Shown here in pieces: positions 1 through 7,287 of a stretch of DNA of 23,706 nt (position 1 is the first letter of the stretch; each line of letters starts with the position of its first letter). The position numbers were made by a program, and so were the translations under genes. The notes beneath the pieces are model-generated. The model was not told the origin of the DNA. It did not search any database and worked only from the letters and a program-made list of their open reading frames with translations. The stretch is from NCBI GenBank assembly GCA_021413665.1, contig JAIOPW010000487.1, forward strand, positions 1-23,706. Direction: 5' to 3'. Origin of the DNA: Rhodocyclales bacterium (GTDB taxonomy: Bacteria > Pseudomonadota > Gammaproteobacteria > Burkholderiales > Rhodocyclaceae).

Positions 1-253
1 GAACGCGCAGCACAAGGCGGATACCCGGCCGCTGGATGAGAGTTGTGGCTGCTACACCTGCCGCAATTTCACGCGTGCCTACCTCCACCATTTGCATCGC
101 CTCGGCGAGATTCTCGGCGCCCGGCTGAATACCATCCACAATCTGTTCTATTACCAGGCACTGATGGCGGAAATGCGGGTCGCCATAGAGCGGAGCGACT
201 TTGCCGGATTCCGTCAGCGCTTTACCCGGGGACGGGCGGGTGAGCGGGTATAA
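1..253 (+). CDS. tgt: Queuine tRNA-ribosyltransferase, C-terminal part (5' end outside window)
   Basis: This is the last 83 codons of tRNA-guanine transglycosylase, which swaps guanine-34 for the queuosine precursor preQ1 in tRNAs with GUN anticodons. The first complete codon starts at base 2 and the stop is TAA at 251-253. The visible part contains the family's zinc site: Cys-Gly-Cys-Tyr-Thr-Cys near base 45, then the His of the LHHLHRLGE stretch about 25 residues later, followed by the NTIHNLFYYQALM segment typical of bacterial Tgt C-termini. It lies just upstream of yajC, an order common in proteobacteria (tgt-yajC-secD-secF). The N-terminal catalytic barrel is not in the window. Identification is firm. 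Confidence 0.93.
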   Translation, partial: NAQHKADTRPLDESCGCYTCRNFTRAYLHHLHRLGEILGARLNTIHNLFYYQALMAEMRVAIERSDFAGFRQRFTRGRAGERV

Positions 254-254
254 T
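249..254 (+). promoter_or_regulatory. Consensus -10 box overlapping the tgt stop, possible yajC promoter
   Basis: A perfect TATAAT lies across the tgt stop codon (TAA at 251-253). A start of transcription near 261 would give yajC a leader of about 25 bases containing its ribosome site. No good -35 is seen at the usual spacing (TTTACC at 221-226 is 22 bases away), so activity is uncertain. It would give yajC-secD-secF a promoter independent of tgt. Confidence 0.35.
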
Positions 255-286
255 TCGCCGCTTGGTTTCAACCTTCCTGGAGATTC

Positions 287-631
287 ATGGTGCTGATTTC
301 AAATGCTTACGCGCAGGCGGCCGGAGCCGCCGCCGATCCGACGGGTGGCCTGATGGGCATGCTGCCTATCCTCCTGATGTTTGTCGTGCTCTGGTTCGTC
401 ATGATCCGGCCGCAGATGAAGAAGGCCAAGGAGCAACAGAAGATGGTCAGCGAGCTGGCCAAGGGTGACGAAGTGATCACCCAGGGCGGTATTGCCGGCC
501 GTATTTCCAAGGTCGGCGAGAACTACCTGAGCCTGGAAGTCGCCGACGGCAAGGACGGCCCGGTGGTGATTACCGTGCAGAAGAACGCCGTGGGCGCGCT
601 GCTGCCCAAAGGCACGCTGAAAAACCTGTAA
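287..631 (+). CDS. yajC: Preprotein translocase subunit YajC
   Basis: YajC is the small single-span inner-membrane partner of SecDF in the Sec protein-export machinery. The 114-residue product has the usual length. One hydrophobic helix spans about residues 23-40, followed directly by the hallmark IRPQMKKAKEQQ segment and a cytoplasmic domain with the GDEVITQGGIAGRI motif. The ATG at 287 has GGAG at 279-282 at suitable spacing. It sits between tgt and secD in the classic order and is probably co-transcribed with secD and secF. A consensus TATAAT across the tgt stop may provide its own promoter. Confidence 0.96.
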   Translation: MVLISNAYAQAAGAAADPTGGLMGMLPILLMFVVLWFVMIRPQMKKAKEQQKMVSELAKGDEVITQGGIAGRISKVGENYLSLEVADGKDGPVVITVQKNAVGALLPKGTLKNL

Positions 632-676
632 ATTTTTGAAGGCCGGCCGCGTAAATGCGGGGTCGGTCACCATGCC

Positions 677-2554
677 ATGAATCGCTATCCCCTCTGGAAA
701 AACGCCACGGTCTTGATCGCCCTGGTGCTTGGACTGCTCTACACCCTGCCCAATTTCTTCGGTGAGGCGCCGGCGGTGCAGGTCGCCAGCGTCAAGGTAA
801 CGCACAAGGTGGACGCCAGACTTCTGGCCCAGGTGGAGGAAGCCCTGAAGGCGGCCGCGGTCGTTCCGCAGGGTATCGTGCTTGACCTGAACAGCGTGCG
901 CGTGCGGCTGGCCGATACCGATGCCCAGATCAAGGCCAAGGACACCATCGAGAGGGCGCTCAACCCGGTGGCGGCCGATGCCACCTACAGCGTGGCACTG
1001 AATCTGGTGTCCAACTCGCCCAACTGGTTGAGCCGCATTCATGCCCTGCCGATGTATCTCGGTCTCGATCTGCGCGGCGGCGTGCATTTCCTGCTGCAGG
1101 TGGACATGAAGGGTGCGCTGACCAAACGCCTTGACTCGATCGGCGCCGATTTGCGCAGCCTGATGCGCGACAAGAACATCCGTCATGGCGGCATCAGTCG
1201 TGAAGGGCAGACCGTTGCGATTCGCTTCCGCGAGACGGAAGTCCGCGAAAAAGCGCGCGGTATCCTGACCGATAGCCAGCCCGACCTGTTGCTGGTCGAC
1301 GCCCAGGACGGCACCGATTTCAAACTGGTGGCGACGCTCAAGCCCGAGGCGCAGAAGCGCATCCAGGAGTTTGCGGTCAAGCAGAACATCACGACCCTGC
1401 ACAATCGAATCAATGAACTGGGAGTGGCGGAGCCGGTCATCCAGCAGCAGGGCGCGGATCGGATCGTGGTCCAGTTGCCGGGGGTACAGGACACTGCCAA
1501 GGCCAAGGACATTCTCGGCCGCACGGCAACGCTGGAAGTGCGCATGGTCGATGACGAGGCCAGTGCCAATCCGGGCATCATGGAACTGGCCGCGCGCGGC
1601 CAGCCGCCGGCGGGAACCGAATACTACGTCGAGCGCGGTGGGCGGGGTCTGCTGGTGAAGAAGCAGGTGGTGTTGACGGGCGAACGCCTGACAGATGCCC
1701 AGCCCGGCTTCGACAACCAGACTCAGGAAGCGGCGGTGCACCTGTCGCTCGATTCCGCCGGCGCGCGCATTTTCAAGGACGTGACGCGCGAAAGCGTGGG
1801 CAAGCGCATGGCGATCCTGCTGATCGAAAAGGGCAAGGGCGAGGTGGTCACCGCTCCGGTAATCCGAACCGAGATCGGCGGCGGGCGAGTGCAGATATCC
1901 GGCCGCATGAGCACGGTGGAGGCCAATGATGTGGCGCTGCTGCTGCGTGCCGGCTCACTCGCGGCGCCGATGGAGATCATCGAGGAGCGCACCATCGGCC
2001 CCAGCCTTGGCGCGGACAATATCGCCAAGGGCTTCAATTCAACGCTGTGGGGCTTCTCGGCGATTTCAGCGTTCATGATCGCCTACTATCTGCTGTTCGG
2101 CACCGTCTCGGTGGTGGCGCTTTCGGCCAATCTGCTGTTTCTGGTCGCGCTGCTGTCGCTGTTGCAGGCGACGCTGACGCTGCCTGGCATCGCCGCCATC
2201 GCCCTGACGCTGGGCATGGCCATCGACGCCAACGTGCTGATCAACGAACGAGTGCGTGAGGAACTACGCAACGGCAGCACGCCGCAGGCTGCCATCACGG
2301 CGGGCTACGAACGGGCCTGGGCGACGATTCTCGATTCCAACGTGACCACGTTGATCGCCGGTATCGCGCTGTTGATTTTTGGGTCCGGTCCGGTGCGCGG
2401 TTTCGCTGTCGTGCATTGCCTGGGCATCATGACTTCGATTTTCAGCTCGGTGGTGGTTTCGCGGGCCATGGTGAATCTGATCTATGGCCGCCGTCGCCGA
2501 CTGGAAGCGCTCAGCATCGGCCAGGTCTGGAAGCCCGGCCTCGGCACCAAGTAA
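677..2554 (+). CDS. secD: Protein translocase subunit SecD
   Basis: SecD is a multi-span inner-membrane protein that, with SecF and YajC, uses the proton gradient to help pull secreted proteins across the membrane at the SecYEG channel. The 625-residue product starts with a membrane helix (about 10-28). It carries the family motif LGLDLRGGVHF (DLRGG at 131-135), a large periplasmic region, and a C-terminal block of five hydrophobic helices. The essential GMAIDANVLINERVREEL motif places Asp517 in the fourth family helix, corresponding to Asp519 of the E. coli protein. The ATG at 677 is chosen because the nearby ATG at 672 meets a stop at once. The ribosome site is weak. secF follows after 9 bases, so the two are co-transcribed. 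Confidence 0.97.
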   Translation: MNRYPLWKNATVLIALVLGLLYTLPNFFGEAPAVQVASVKVTHKVDARLLAQVEEALKAAAVVPQGIVLDLNSVRVRLADTDAQIKAKDTIERALNPVAADATYSVALNLVSNSPNWLSRIHALPMYLGLDLRGGVHFLLQVDMKGALTKRLDSIGADLRSLMRDKNIRHGGISREGQTVAIRFRETEVREKARGILTDSQPDLLLVDAQDGTDFKLVATLKPEAQKRIQEFAVKQNITTLHNRINELGVAEPVIQQQGADRIVVQLPGVQDTAKAKDILGRTATLEVRMVDDEASANPGIMELAARGQPPAGTEYYVERGGRGLLVKKQVVLTGERLTDAQPGFDNQTQEAAVHLSLDSAGARIFKDVTRESVGKRMAILLIEKGKGEVVTAPVIRTEIGGGRVQISGRMSTVEANDVALLLRAGSLAAPMEIIEERTIGPSLGADNIAKGFNSTLWGFSAISAFMIAYYLLFGTVSVVALSANLLFLVALLSLLQATLTLPGIAAIALTLGMAIDANVLINERVREELRNGSTPQAAITAGYERAWATILDSNVTTLIAGIALLIFGSGPVRGFAVVHCLGIMTSIFSSVVVSRAMVNLIYGRRRRLEALSIGQVWKPGLGTK

Positions 2555-2563
2555 GGGAAAGCC

Positions 2564-3544
2564 ATGGAATTCTTCCGCATCAGAAAAGACATTCCCTTCA
2601 TGCGCCACGCGCTGGTGTTCAACGTCATATCGTTGGTCACTTTCCTGCTGGCCGTGTTCTTCCTGATCAACAAGGGGCTCCACTTCTCCATCGAGTTCAC
2701 CGGCGGCACCCTGCTGGAAGTCAGCTATGCGCAGGCGCCGGATCTCGACAAGCTGCGCAAGCAGATGGAGGCAGACGGCTTTACGGATACCCAAGTGCAG
2801 AATTTCGGCACTTCTCGCGACGTATTGATTCGTGTGCCGATATCAAAGGATGCCGAGACATCGAAGGTCGGCGAACGCGTCATGGCGTCGCTGGCAAGAG
2901 TCGGCGCCAGCGGCGACCCGAAGGTCGTGCAGAGCAAGGCGGCAGCGGAAGTCGCCGCCGGCCCCACCCTCAAGCGCGTCGAGTTCGTCGGCCCGCAAGT
3001 CGGTAAGGAACTGGCGTCCGATGGGGCCCTGGCGCTGCTGCTCGTCGTGTTCGGCATCGTGTCGTATCTGGCCATGCGATTCGAATGGCGCTTCGCGGTC
3101 TCCGCGATCATCGCCAACCTGCACGACGTGATAATTATCCTCGGCTTCTTCGCACTGTTCCAATGGGAGTTTTCCTTGCCGGTGCTGGCGGCGGTGCTGG
3201 CGGTGCTGGGCTACTCGGTCAACGAATCGGTCGTCGTATTCGACCGGGTCCGCGAGACTTTCAAGAAGAAGCGTGGCCTGACGACACCACAGGTACTGGA
3301 TCACGCCATTACCAGCACGATATCGCGCACCATCATCACCCATGGCTGCACGCAGATGATGGTGACGTCGATGCTGATTTTCGGGGGTCCCGCGCTGCAC
3401 TACTTTGCCCTTGCGCTGACCATCGGCATTCTGTTCGGCATCTACTCTTCGGTCCTCGTCGCCAGCCCGCTGGTGATGTGGATGGGGGTTTCACGCGAGC
3501 AGTTCATCCAGGTCAAGATAGAGAAGCAGGAAGCCGTGGTCTGA
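2564..3544 (+). CDS. secF: Protein translocase subunit SecF
   Basis: SecF pairs with SecD in the proton-driven export helper complex of the inner membrane. The 326-residue product has an N-terminal membrane helix (about 19-37), then the conserved IEFTGGTLLEV stretch at the start of the periplasmic domain. A C-terminal set of helices carries LGYSVNESVVVFDRVRETF. E. coli SecF has Asn-Asp in this last motif where Asn-Glu is seen here. I believe this variant occurs in other betaproteobacteria and would not call it a defect. AAGGGA lies a few bases upstream of the ATG. No terminator is evident after the stop; the next 400 bases hold a gene relic. Confidence 0.97.
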   Translation: MEFFRIRKDIPFMRHALVFNVISLVTFLLAVFFLINKGLHFSIEFTGGTLLEVSYAQAPDLDKLRKQMEADGFTDTQVQNFGTSRDVLIRVPISKDAETSKVGERVMASLARVGASGDPKVVQSKAAAEVAAGPTLKRVEFVGPQVGKELASDGALALLLVVFGIVSYLAMRFEWRFAVSAIIANLHDVIIILGFFALFQWEFSLPVLAAVLAVLGYSVNESVVVFDRVRETFKKKRGLTTPQVLDHAITSTISRTIITHGCTQMMVTSMLIFGGPALHYFALALTIGILFGIYSSVLVASPLVMWMGVSREQFIQVKIEKQEAVV

Positions 3545-3549
3545 TACCG

Positions 3550-3902
3550 CGCTTTCGAGTCCGGGATCTGCCGACGCGGAGCTTGCACCGGGCGCTGGTA
3601 GTTTGCGCCATCACTTCCTTCGTCACGGCCAACATTGGTGGCAATGCCATGGTCTGGCATTGTCGCATCGGGGTGTGGTCGGCCTGCTGGTGGTAACGGG
3701 CCTGTCGCCAACGGTGACATCGCGTTCGGGGGGGCCGCTCCATGCGCTGGTTGGCCAGGAGTCTTCAGAGCGGGCGGCGGGCATCCATCGCCTGATTGAG
3801 CCGCTCACAATCCTTCCGGTGCTGGCGCACCTTGGAGCGATTCTCTATTGCGCTCGGGTGAAGAAGGAAGCCTTTATCATGCCCATGATCACAGGCTGGA
3901 AA
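3550..3902 (+). pseudogene. Decayed di-heme cytochrome b561 (Ni/Fe-hydrogenase b-type family) gene relic
   Basis: Two pieces of one family are readable in different frames. Piece one (about 3556-3675, frame 1) reads RVRDLPTRSLHRALVV followed by GGNAMVWHCRIG. Family members begin RVWDLPTRLFHWLLVV and continue GGNAMVWHxRIGY. Piece two (about 3668-3902, frame 3) reads GGPLHALV, then IHRLIEP, then LAHLGAILY and VKKEAFIMPMITGWK, matching the family C-terminus, including His positions of the last two helices that bind heme. Some 75-80 central codons are missing at the junction near 3670, the reading frame changes, and there is no plausible start. Two Trp codons of the N-terminal motif now read CGG (Arg). 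The family match is from memory of its conserved motifs. Weak extension to about 3958 is possible. Confidence 0.72.
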
Positions 3903-3958
3903 GTCGGCGCTGGCGAGACGGCGCGAGGATGCGGTGCCGTGGCGTGCTGCGTGGCTGC

Positions 3959-4288
3959 CTATTCGATCCCGGTGGCGAAGACGTGCTTCACGCGCAGCAG
4001 GCTGTTGCCTTCCGCCGCCAGCGTCAGGAGGCGGTCGATATTGGGATGCTTGCCGGGATTCTGGCGTGCGTCTTCAGTATGCTCGGCATAGAGTTCCAGC
4101 CCTTTGCGGGCTGCTTCCGCAGTAATGGCGCCATAGATCTGCCCGAGGTGGTTATAGATCGAAAGCGAGCCGGTTTGTCCTGGCTTGTTCTCTATCGCCG
4201 CCAAAACCGTGCCGTCGCTGTCGAGCAACTGGATTGCCGCCAGATGCGAGATGCGGGGGAGTTGTTTGAGATTTTCGGCGAAGGCCAT
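3959..4288 (-). CDS. Conserved hypothetical protein, DUF2322-like
   Basis: This 109-residue soluble protein, with no membrane segment or signal peptide, resembles the small DUF2322 family of proteobacteria, recalled from phrases such as LPRISHLAAIQLLD, IENKPGQTGSLSIYNHL and KHPNIDRLL. Its function is unknown. The ATG (4288-4286) lies one base after the purB stop (4292-4290), so translation is almost certainly coupled to purB and it is the second gene of that operon. The family link is moderately sure. The gene converges on the cytochrome b561 relic, whose last recognisable codons lie about 60 bases beyond its stop. Confidence 0.78.
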   Translation of the reverse strand: MAFAENLKQLPRISHLAAIQLLDSDGTVLAAIENKPGQTGSLSIYNHLGQIYGAITAEAARKGLELYAEHTEDARQNPGKHPNIDRLLTLAAEGNSLLRVKHVFATGIE

Positions 4289-4289
4289 G

Positions 4290-5657
4290 TCAGATGCGCT
4301 TTGCCAGTTCCGCAGCCTTGCCGATGTAGGAGGCGGGCGTCATGTCGAGCAGGCGTTGGCGGTCCGCTGCCGGCAGCGGGAGTTTCGCGATGAACTGGCG
4401 CAGGGCGTCCTGGTCGATACCTTTGCCGCGCGTCAGCTCCTTGAGCTGCTCGTAGGGATTGGGCACACCGAAGCGACGCATCACGGTCTGCACCGGCTCG
4501 GCCAACACCTCCCAGGCTTCATCGAGGTCTTCGGCAAGGCGTTGCGGGTTGGCCTCAAGCTTGTTCAGTCCGCGCAGGGTCGAGTCGAAGGCGAGCAGGG
4601 TGTAGCCGAATGCGACGCCCATGTTGCGCAGCACCGTGGAATCGGTGAGGTCGCGTTGCAGACGCGAGATCGGCAGCTTTTCCGCCAGATGGCGCAGTAC
4701 GGCGTTGGCCAGTCCGAGATTGCCTTCGGAGTTTTCGAAGTCAATCGGATTGACCTTGTGCGGCATCGTGGACGAGCCAATCTCGCCGGCCTTCAGTTTC
4801 TGCTTGAAGTAACCCAGCGAAATGTATTGCCAGAGGTCGCGGTCGGCGTCGATCAGGATGGTGTTGGCGCGGGCCATGGCATCGAACAACTCGGCCATTG
4901 CGTCGTGCGGTTCGATCTGGATGGTGTAGGAATTGAACTCGAGGCCAAGCGATTCGATGAAAGTTCGGTTAAAGGCTTCCCAGTCCACATCCGGGTAGGC
5001 CGCGAGATGGGCGTTGTAGTTGCCTACCGCGCCGTTGAACTTGGCGACGAGCGATACTGCTGAAATCCCGCCCCGGGTGCGCATCAGACGCGCGGCGATG
5101 TTGGCCATTTCCTTGCCCAGGGTGGTGGGAGTCGCCGGCTGGCCGTGGGTACGGGCCAGCATTGGCAGGTCGGCCAGTTGATGCGCCAGGTCGCGCAGGC
5201 GAATGATCACCCGGTCAAGTTCGGGAAGAAGGCTGCCAGCGACAGCGTCCTTCAGCATCAGCGCATGCGACACATTGTTGATGTCTTCAGAGGTGCAGCC
5301 GAAATGTATGAACTCGCTGACGCGCATCACTTCGGCATTGCCCGCCAGACGATCCTTCAGCCAGTATTCCATGGCTTTCACGTCATGATTGGTGCTGGCC
5401 TCGATGGTTTTGATGGCTTCCGCGTCGGCAACCGAGAAACCGGAAATGACACAGTCCAGTTCGGCGATCGTGGCGCCCGAGAACACCGGGCATTCGCCGA
5501 TTTCTGCCGCCTCCGCGAGCGCCTTGAGCCACTCTATTTCGACGCGAACCCGGTTGCGTATGAGGCCGTATTCGGAGAAATGGATGCGCAGGCCTTCGAC
5601 TTTGTCTGCGTAGCGTCCGTCAAGCGGCGAAAGTGCGGTAAGTGCGGTAAGGGTCAT
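4290..5657 (-). CDS. purB: Adenylosuccinate lyase
   Basis: PurB catalyses two steps of purine synthesis: release of fumarate from SAICAR and from adenylosuccinate. From the ATG at 5657 the protein is 455 residues, the usual length. An in-frame ATG at 5717 would add 20 residues unlike the family N-terminus, which starts MTLTALTALSPLDGRYADK. Visible hallmarks are the TxNHDVKAxEYW motif near 90-99, catalytic His171 in ARTHGQPATPTTLGKE, and the mobile signature loop GSSTMPHKVNPIDFEN with catalytic Ser at 295, the same numbering as E. coli. A 9-base tandem duplication (agtgcggta, about 5632-5650) lies in the first codons and encodes Thr-Ala-Leu twice. A DUF2322-like gene follows one base after the stop. 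Confidence 0.96.
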   Translation of the reverse strand: MTLTALTALSPLDGRYADKVEGLRIHFSEYGLIRNRVRVEIEWLKALAEAAEIGECPVFSGATIAELDCVISGFSVADAEAIKTIEASTNHDVKAMEYWLKDRLAGNAEVMRVSEFIHFGCTSEDINNVSHALMLKDAVAGSLLPELDRVIIRLRDLAHQLADLPMLARTHGQPATPTTLGKEMANIAARLMRTRGGISAVSLVAKFNGAVGNYNAHLAAYPDVDWEAFNRTFIESLGLEFNSYTIQIEPHDAMAELFDAMARANTILIDADRDLWQYISLGYFKQKLKAGEIGSSTMPHKVNPIDFENSEGNLGLANAVLRHLAEKLPISRLQRDLTDSTVLRNMGVAFGYTLLAFDSTLRGLNKLEANPQRLAEDLDEAWEVLAEPVQTVMRRFGVPNPYEQLKELTRGKGIDQDALRQFIAKLPLPAADRQRLLDMTPASYIGKAAELAKRI

Positions 5658-5766
5658 GTCTTTGGCTAGAAGAGATCGCAACGCGGAAAGCAACGACAGT
5701 GTTCCTGATTTTAACATGCAGGCTTTTGCGCCCGATTCGGATGTCGGCTGGCAGGGTCAGGTGGCG

Positions 5767-5775
5767 TGATATAGT
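5767..5775 (+). promoter_or_regulatory. Extended -10 promoter for the GST gene
   Basis: TGATATAGT at 5767-5775 matches an extended -10 (TGn plus TATAGT, five of six consensus bases). It lies in the 149-base divergent region between purB and the GST gene and would start transcription near 5782, about 25 bases before the ATG. No convincing -35 is seen, which extended -10 promoters can lack. Confidence 0.45.
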
Positions 5776-5806
5776 TTCGCTGCCCAAAAACACGTTATTC
5801 GACGAA

Positions 5807-6415
5807 ATGAAACTGATCGCTTCGCTTACCAGTCCCTATGTCCGCAAGATTCGCATCGTGCTGGCCGAAAAGAAGATCGACTGTGATCTGATCCTTGATT
5901 CGCCCTGGGAACAGGGAAACAAGGTGGCGACGCTGAATCCGCTGGGAAAGGTTCCGGTGCTGGTGCTGGACGACAACAGCACCCTCTACGATTCGCGCGT
6001 CATTGCAGAGTATCTCGATGCCGTGGCACCGAACAACCGCCTGATTCCGGCATCCGGAAGGGAGAGAATCAGCGTCAAGCGTTGGGAGGCCTTGGCCGAC
6101 GGCGTTCTTGACGCTGCCGTGGCGGCGTTTCTCGAAACGCGGCGCCCGGATGGCGAGCGCAGTCCATCCTGGATTGAACGGCAGCGTGGCAAGATCGCCT
6201 TGGCATTGCAGGCGATGTCGGAAGAACTGGGGGAGCAGCCCTGGTGCCATGGCGCCAGCCTGACGCTTGCGGATATAGCGGTCGGGTGCGCCCTTGGTTA
6301 TGTTTCTTTCCGGCTCGGCGACATCCACTGGAGTCACCAGTATTCCAACCTTGCTCAGTTGTACGAGAAGCTCATGTTGCGCCCCGCATTTGCGGAAACG
6401 GCTCCACCGGGCTAG
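5807..6415 (+). CDS. Glutathione S-transferase family protein (YibF-like)
   Basis: This is a cytosolic glutathione S-transferase-like protein of 202 residues. The N-terminal thioredoxin-fold half begins MKLIASLTSPYVRKIRIVL with a Ser/Thr near residue 8-9 where the glutathione-activating residue lies. It has the cis-proline motif NPLGKVPVL (Pro50) and the glutathione-contacting YDSRVIAEYLD stretch. The C-terminal helical half has the SLTLADIAVGCAL capping-box segment with its conserved Asp. The overall pattern resembles E. coli YibF. The ATG at 5807 starts directly at the fold; an upstream in-frame start at 5699 would add 36 residues unlike the family and overlap the purB leader. Substrate is unknown. 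It converges on the gene at 6418 with only two bases between stops. Confidence 0.9.
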   Translation: MKLIASLTSPYVRKIRIVLAEKKIDCDLILDSPWEQGNKVATLNPLGKVPVLVLDDNSTLYDSRVIAEYLDAVAPNNRLIPASGRERISVKRWEALADGVLDAAVAAFLETRRPDGERSPSWIERQRGKIALALQAMSEELGEQPWCHGASLTLADIAVGCALGYVSFRLGDIHWSHQYSNLAQLYEKLMLRPAFAETAPPG

Positions 6416-6417
6416 TT

Positions 6418-6858
6418 TTAACTTCGGCCGCCGCCAGTAACGTCGATGGAGCCGACGTTAGCCTCCACTGAAACTTCTTCTTCAGGCTCGGACTGAGCGG
6501 CGGTGCCGTCAAGACGAGCAATGAGACGTGGCAGCAGGTTCTTTTCCGCCTGGTCGGTCAGCTCACCCATCAATTGGTCTGCAAGCCCGTCGGTGACCCT
6601 TAGAACCGCATGGGGCAACTCCTGTTCCAACCAGAGCGAAAGCTCCTCGCGCAAGGCGTCAAGGTGTTGCTGCATATGAGGCGGCGCCGTGGCCAGCGCG
6701 GCCTCGTGCGCAGTGACGATGTCGGTCAGAACCGGGACGTCGTCTTCCAGAGCGGTGGCGGTTGCGGCCACGGGCAGTGACCCTGCAACAAATACCCTGG
6801 TGCGCCGGATCAGCGCATCGGCTTGGCGCAGGATATCGGCAGTATTGTCGTCAGCCAT
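6418..6858 (-). CDS. Hypothetical protein, third gene of the pepA-holC operon
   Basis: I do not recognise this 146-residue protein with certainty. It has a short N-terminal helix (ADILRQADALIRRTRVFVA), an Ala/Thr-rich linker, a DDVPVLTDIV motif, and a helical region of about residues 55-110 rich in Leu and Glu. The C-terminal tail is acidic then Gly-rich. Proteins with an IPVLTEVV-type motif occur beside holC in other betaproteobacteria, from memory, and this may belong with them. The start ATG (6858-6856) follows the holC stop (6861-6859) with no gap, so translation is coupled. The last 25 or so residues overlap a DNA repeat also found before leuA, and may be a recent addition. A role linked to DNA polymerase III is only a guess from position. 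Confidence 0.75.
   Translation of the reverse strand: MADDNTADILRQADALIRRTRVFVAGSLPVAATATALEDDVPVLTDIVTAHEAALATAPPHMQQHLDALREELSLWLEQELPHAVLRVTDGLADQLMGELTDQAEKNLLPRLIARLDGTAAQSEPEEEVSVEANVGSIDVTGGGRS
6444..6486. repeat. Imperfect dispersed repeat, copy A (in the tail of the gene after holC)
   Basis: This segment matches 17515-17559 at about 34 of 39 aligned columns over its best part, with 26 of 28 identical in the core (6450-6477 against 17522-17549). The core includes an exact 14-mer, tccactgaaacttc. Read on the minus strand it encodes EVSVEANVG in the protein tail; the other copy would read EVSVEANAG but lies outside any recognised gene. I see no other copy in this window and no terminal repeats or transposase. 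Confidence 0.6.
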
Positions 6859-7287
6859 CTATTGGATCCCTCCCGAGATATCACGAGCCTCGAGCGGATA
6901 GCCGCGTTCGCGATAAAAGCGGAAACGCTCGCGGCCGGGCAACCGGTCCGCATCTTCGATGCTGACGATCTCGATCAGGTGTCGAAAGCGGCTGAAGCCG
7001 GGAGGAATCTCGTCGGAAAGATTCAGAAGGTAGTCGTCATGCAGCGGACTATCGAGTTTCGATGCGAGGACGATCGGCGTCGTCGAAGCCAGCGCTTCTT
7101 CAGCCCGGCAATGGGGCACAAAGCCTGTTGCCGGGTGCGTCCACAGCAGGCGATCGAGTTGTTCGCGACGCTCGCCATGAGGCGCGTAAACAAGCACGGA
7201 GCGACCATCGCCGCCGGCTTGCACGAGCCATGCGGCGACGGCCTGAAGGCGATCATGCGCACCGTGCAGAAAGCTGATTTGCGTCAT
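6859..7287 (-). CDS. holC: DNA polymerase III subunit chi
   Basis: HolC (chi) belongs to the clamp-loader side of DNA polymerase III and links it to single-stranded-DNA-binding protein. The 142-residue protein starts MTQISFLHGAHDRLQAVAAWL and has the expected VYAPHGERREQLDRLLWTHPATGFVPH stretch in the middle. The C-terminal third contains FRHLIEIVSIEDADRLPGRERFRFYRERG, as in other chi proteins. The ATG at 7287 overlaps the pepA stop by four bases (ATGA), which supports this start over a longer reading to 7464 that would run inside pepA. The unknown gene at 6418-6858 begins right after its stop. holC next to pepA is a common proteobacterial arrangement. Confidence 0.94.
   Translation of the reverse strand: MTQISFLHGAHDRLQAVAAWLVQAGGDGRSVLVYAPHGERREQLDRLLWTHPATGFVPHCRAEEALASTTPIVLASKLDSPLHDDYLLNLSDEIPPGFSRFRHLIEIVSIEDADRLPGRERFRFYRERGYPLEARDISGGIQ

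Noticed and set aside
299..1741. Long open frame of 480 codons on the minus strand opposite yajC and secD
   Set aside because: It is the antisense shadow of high-G+C coding sequence, rich in His, Arg and Gln, with no recognisable motif. The plus strand is clearly secD.
3603..4091. 162-codon frame on the plus strand after secF as an intact gene
   Set aside because: Only its middle (about 3668-3902) matches cytochrome b561; it lacks the N-terminal helices and its end runs antisense into the DUF2322-like gene. Treated as part of a relic.
4185..5063. 292-codon open frame on the plus strand opposite purB
   Set aside because: Antisense shadow of purB; all PurB signatures are on the minus strand and this frame has none.
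5632..5650. 9-base tandem duplication at the start of purB as a phase-variation repeat
   Set aside because: Only two full units of nine bases, so changes would stay in frame and merely add or remove Thr-Ala-Leu.
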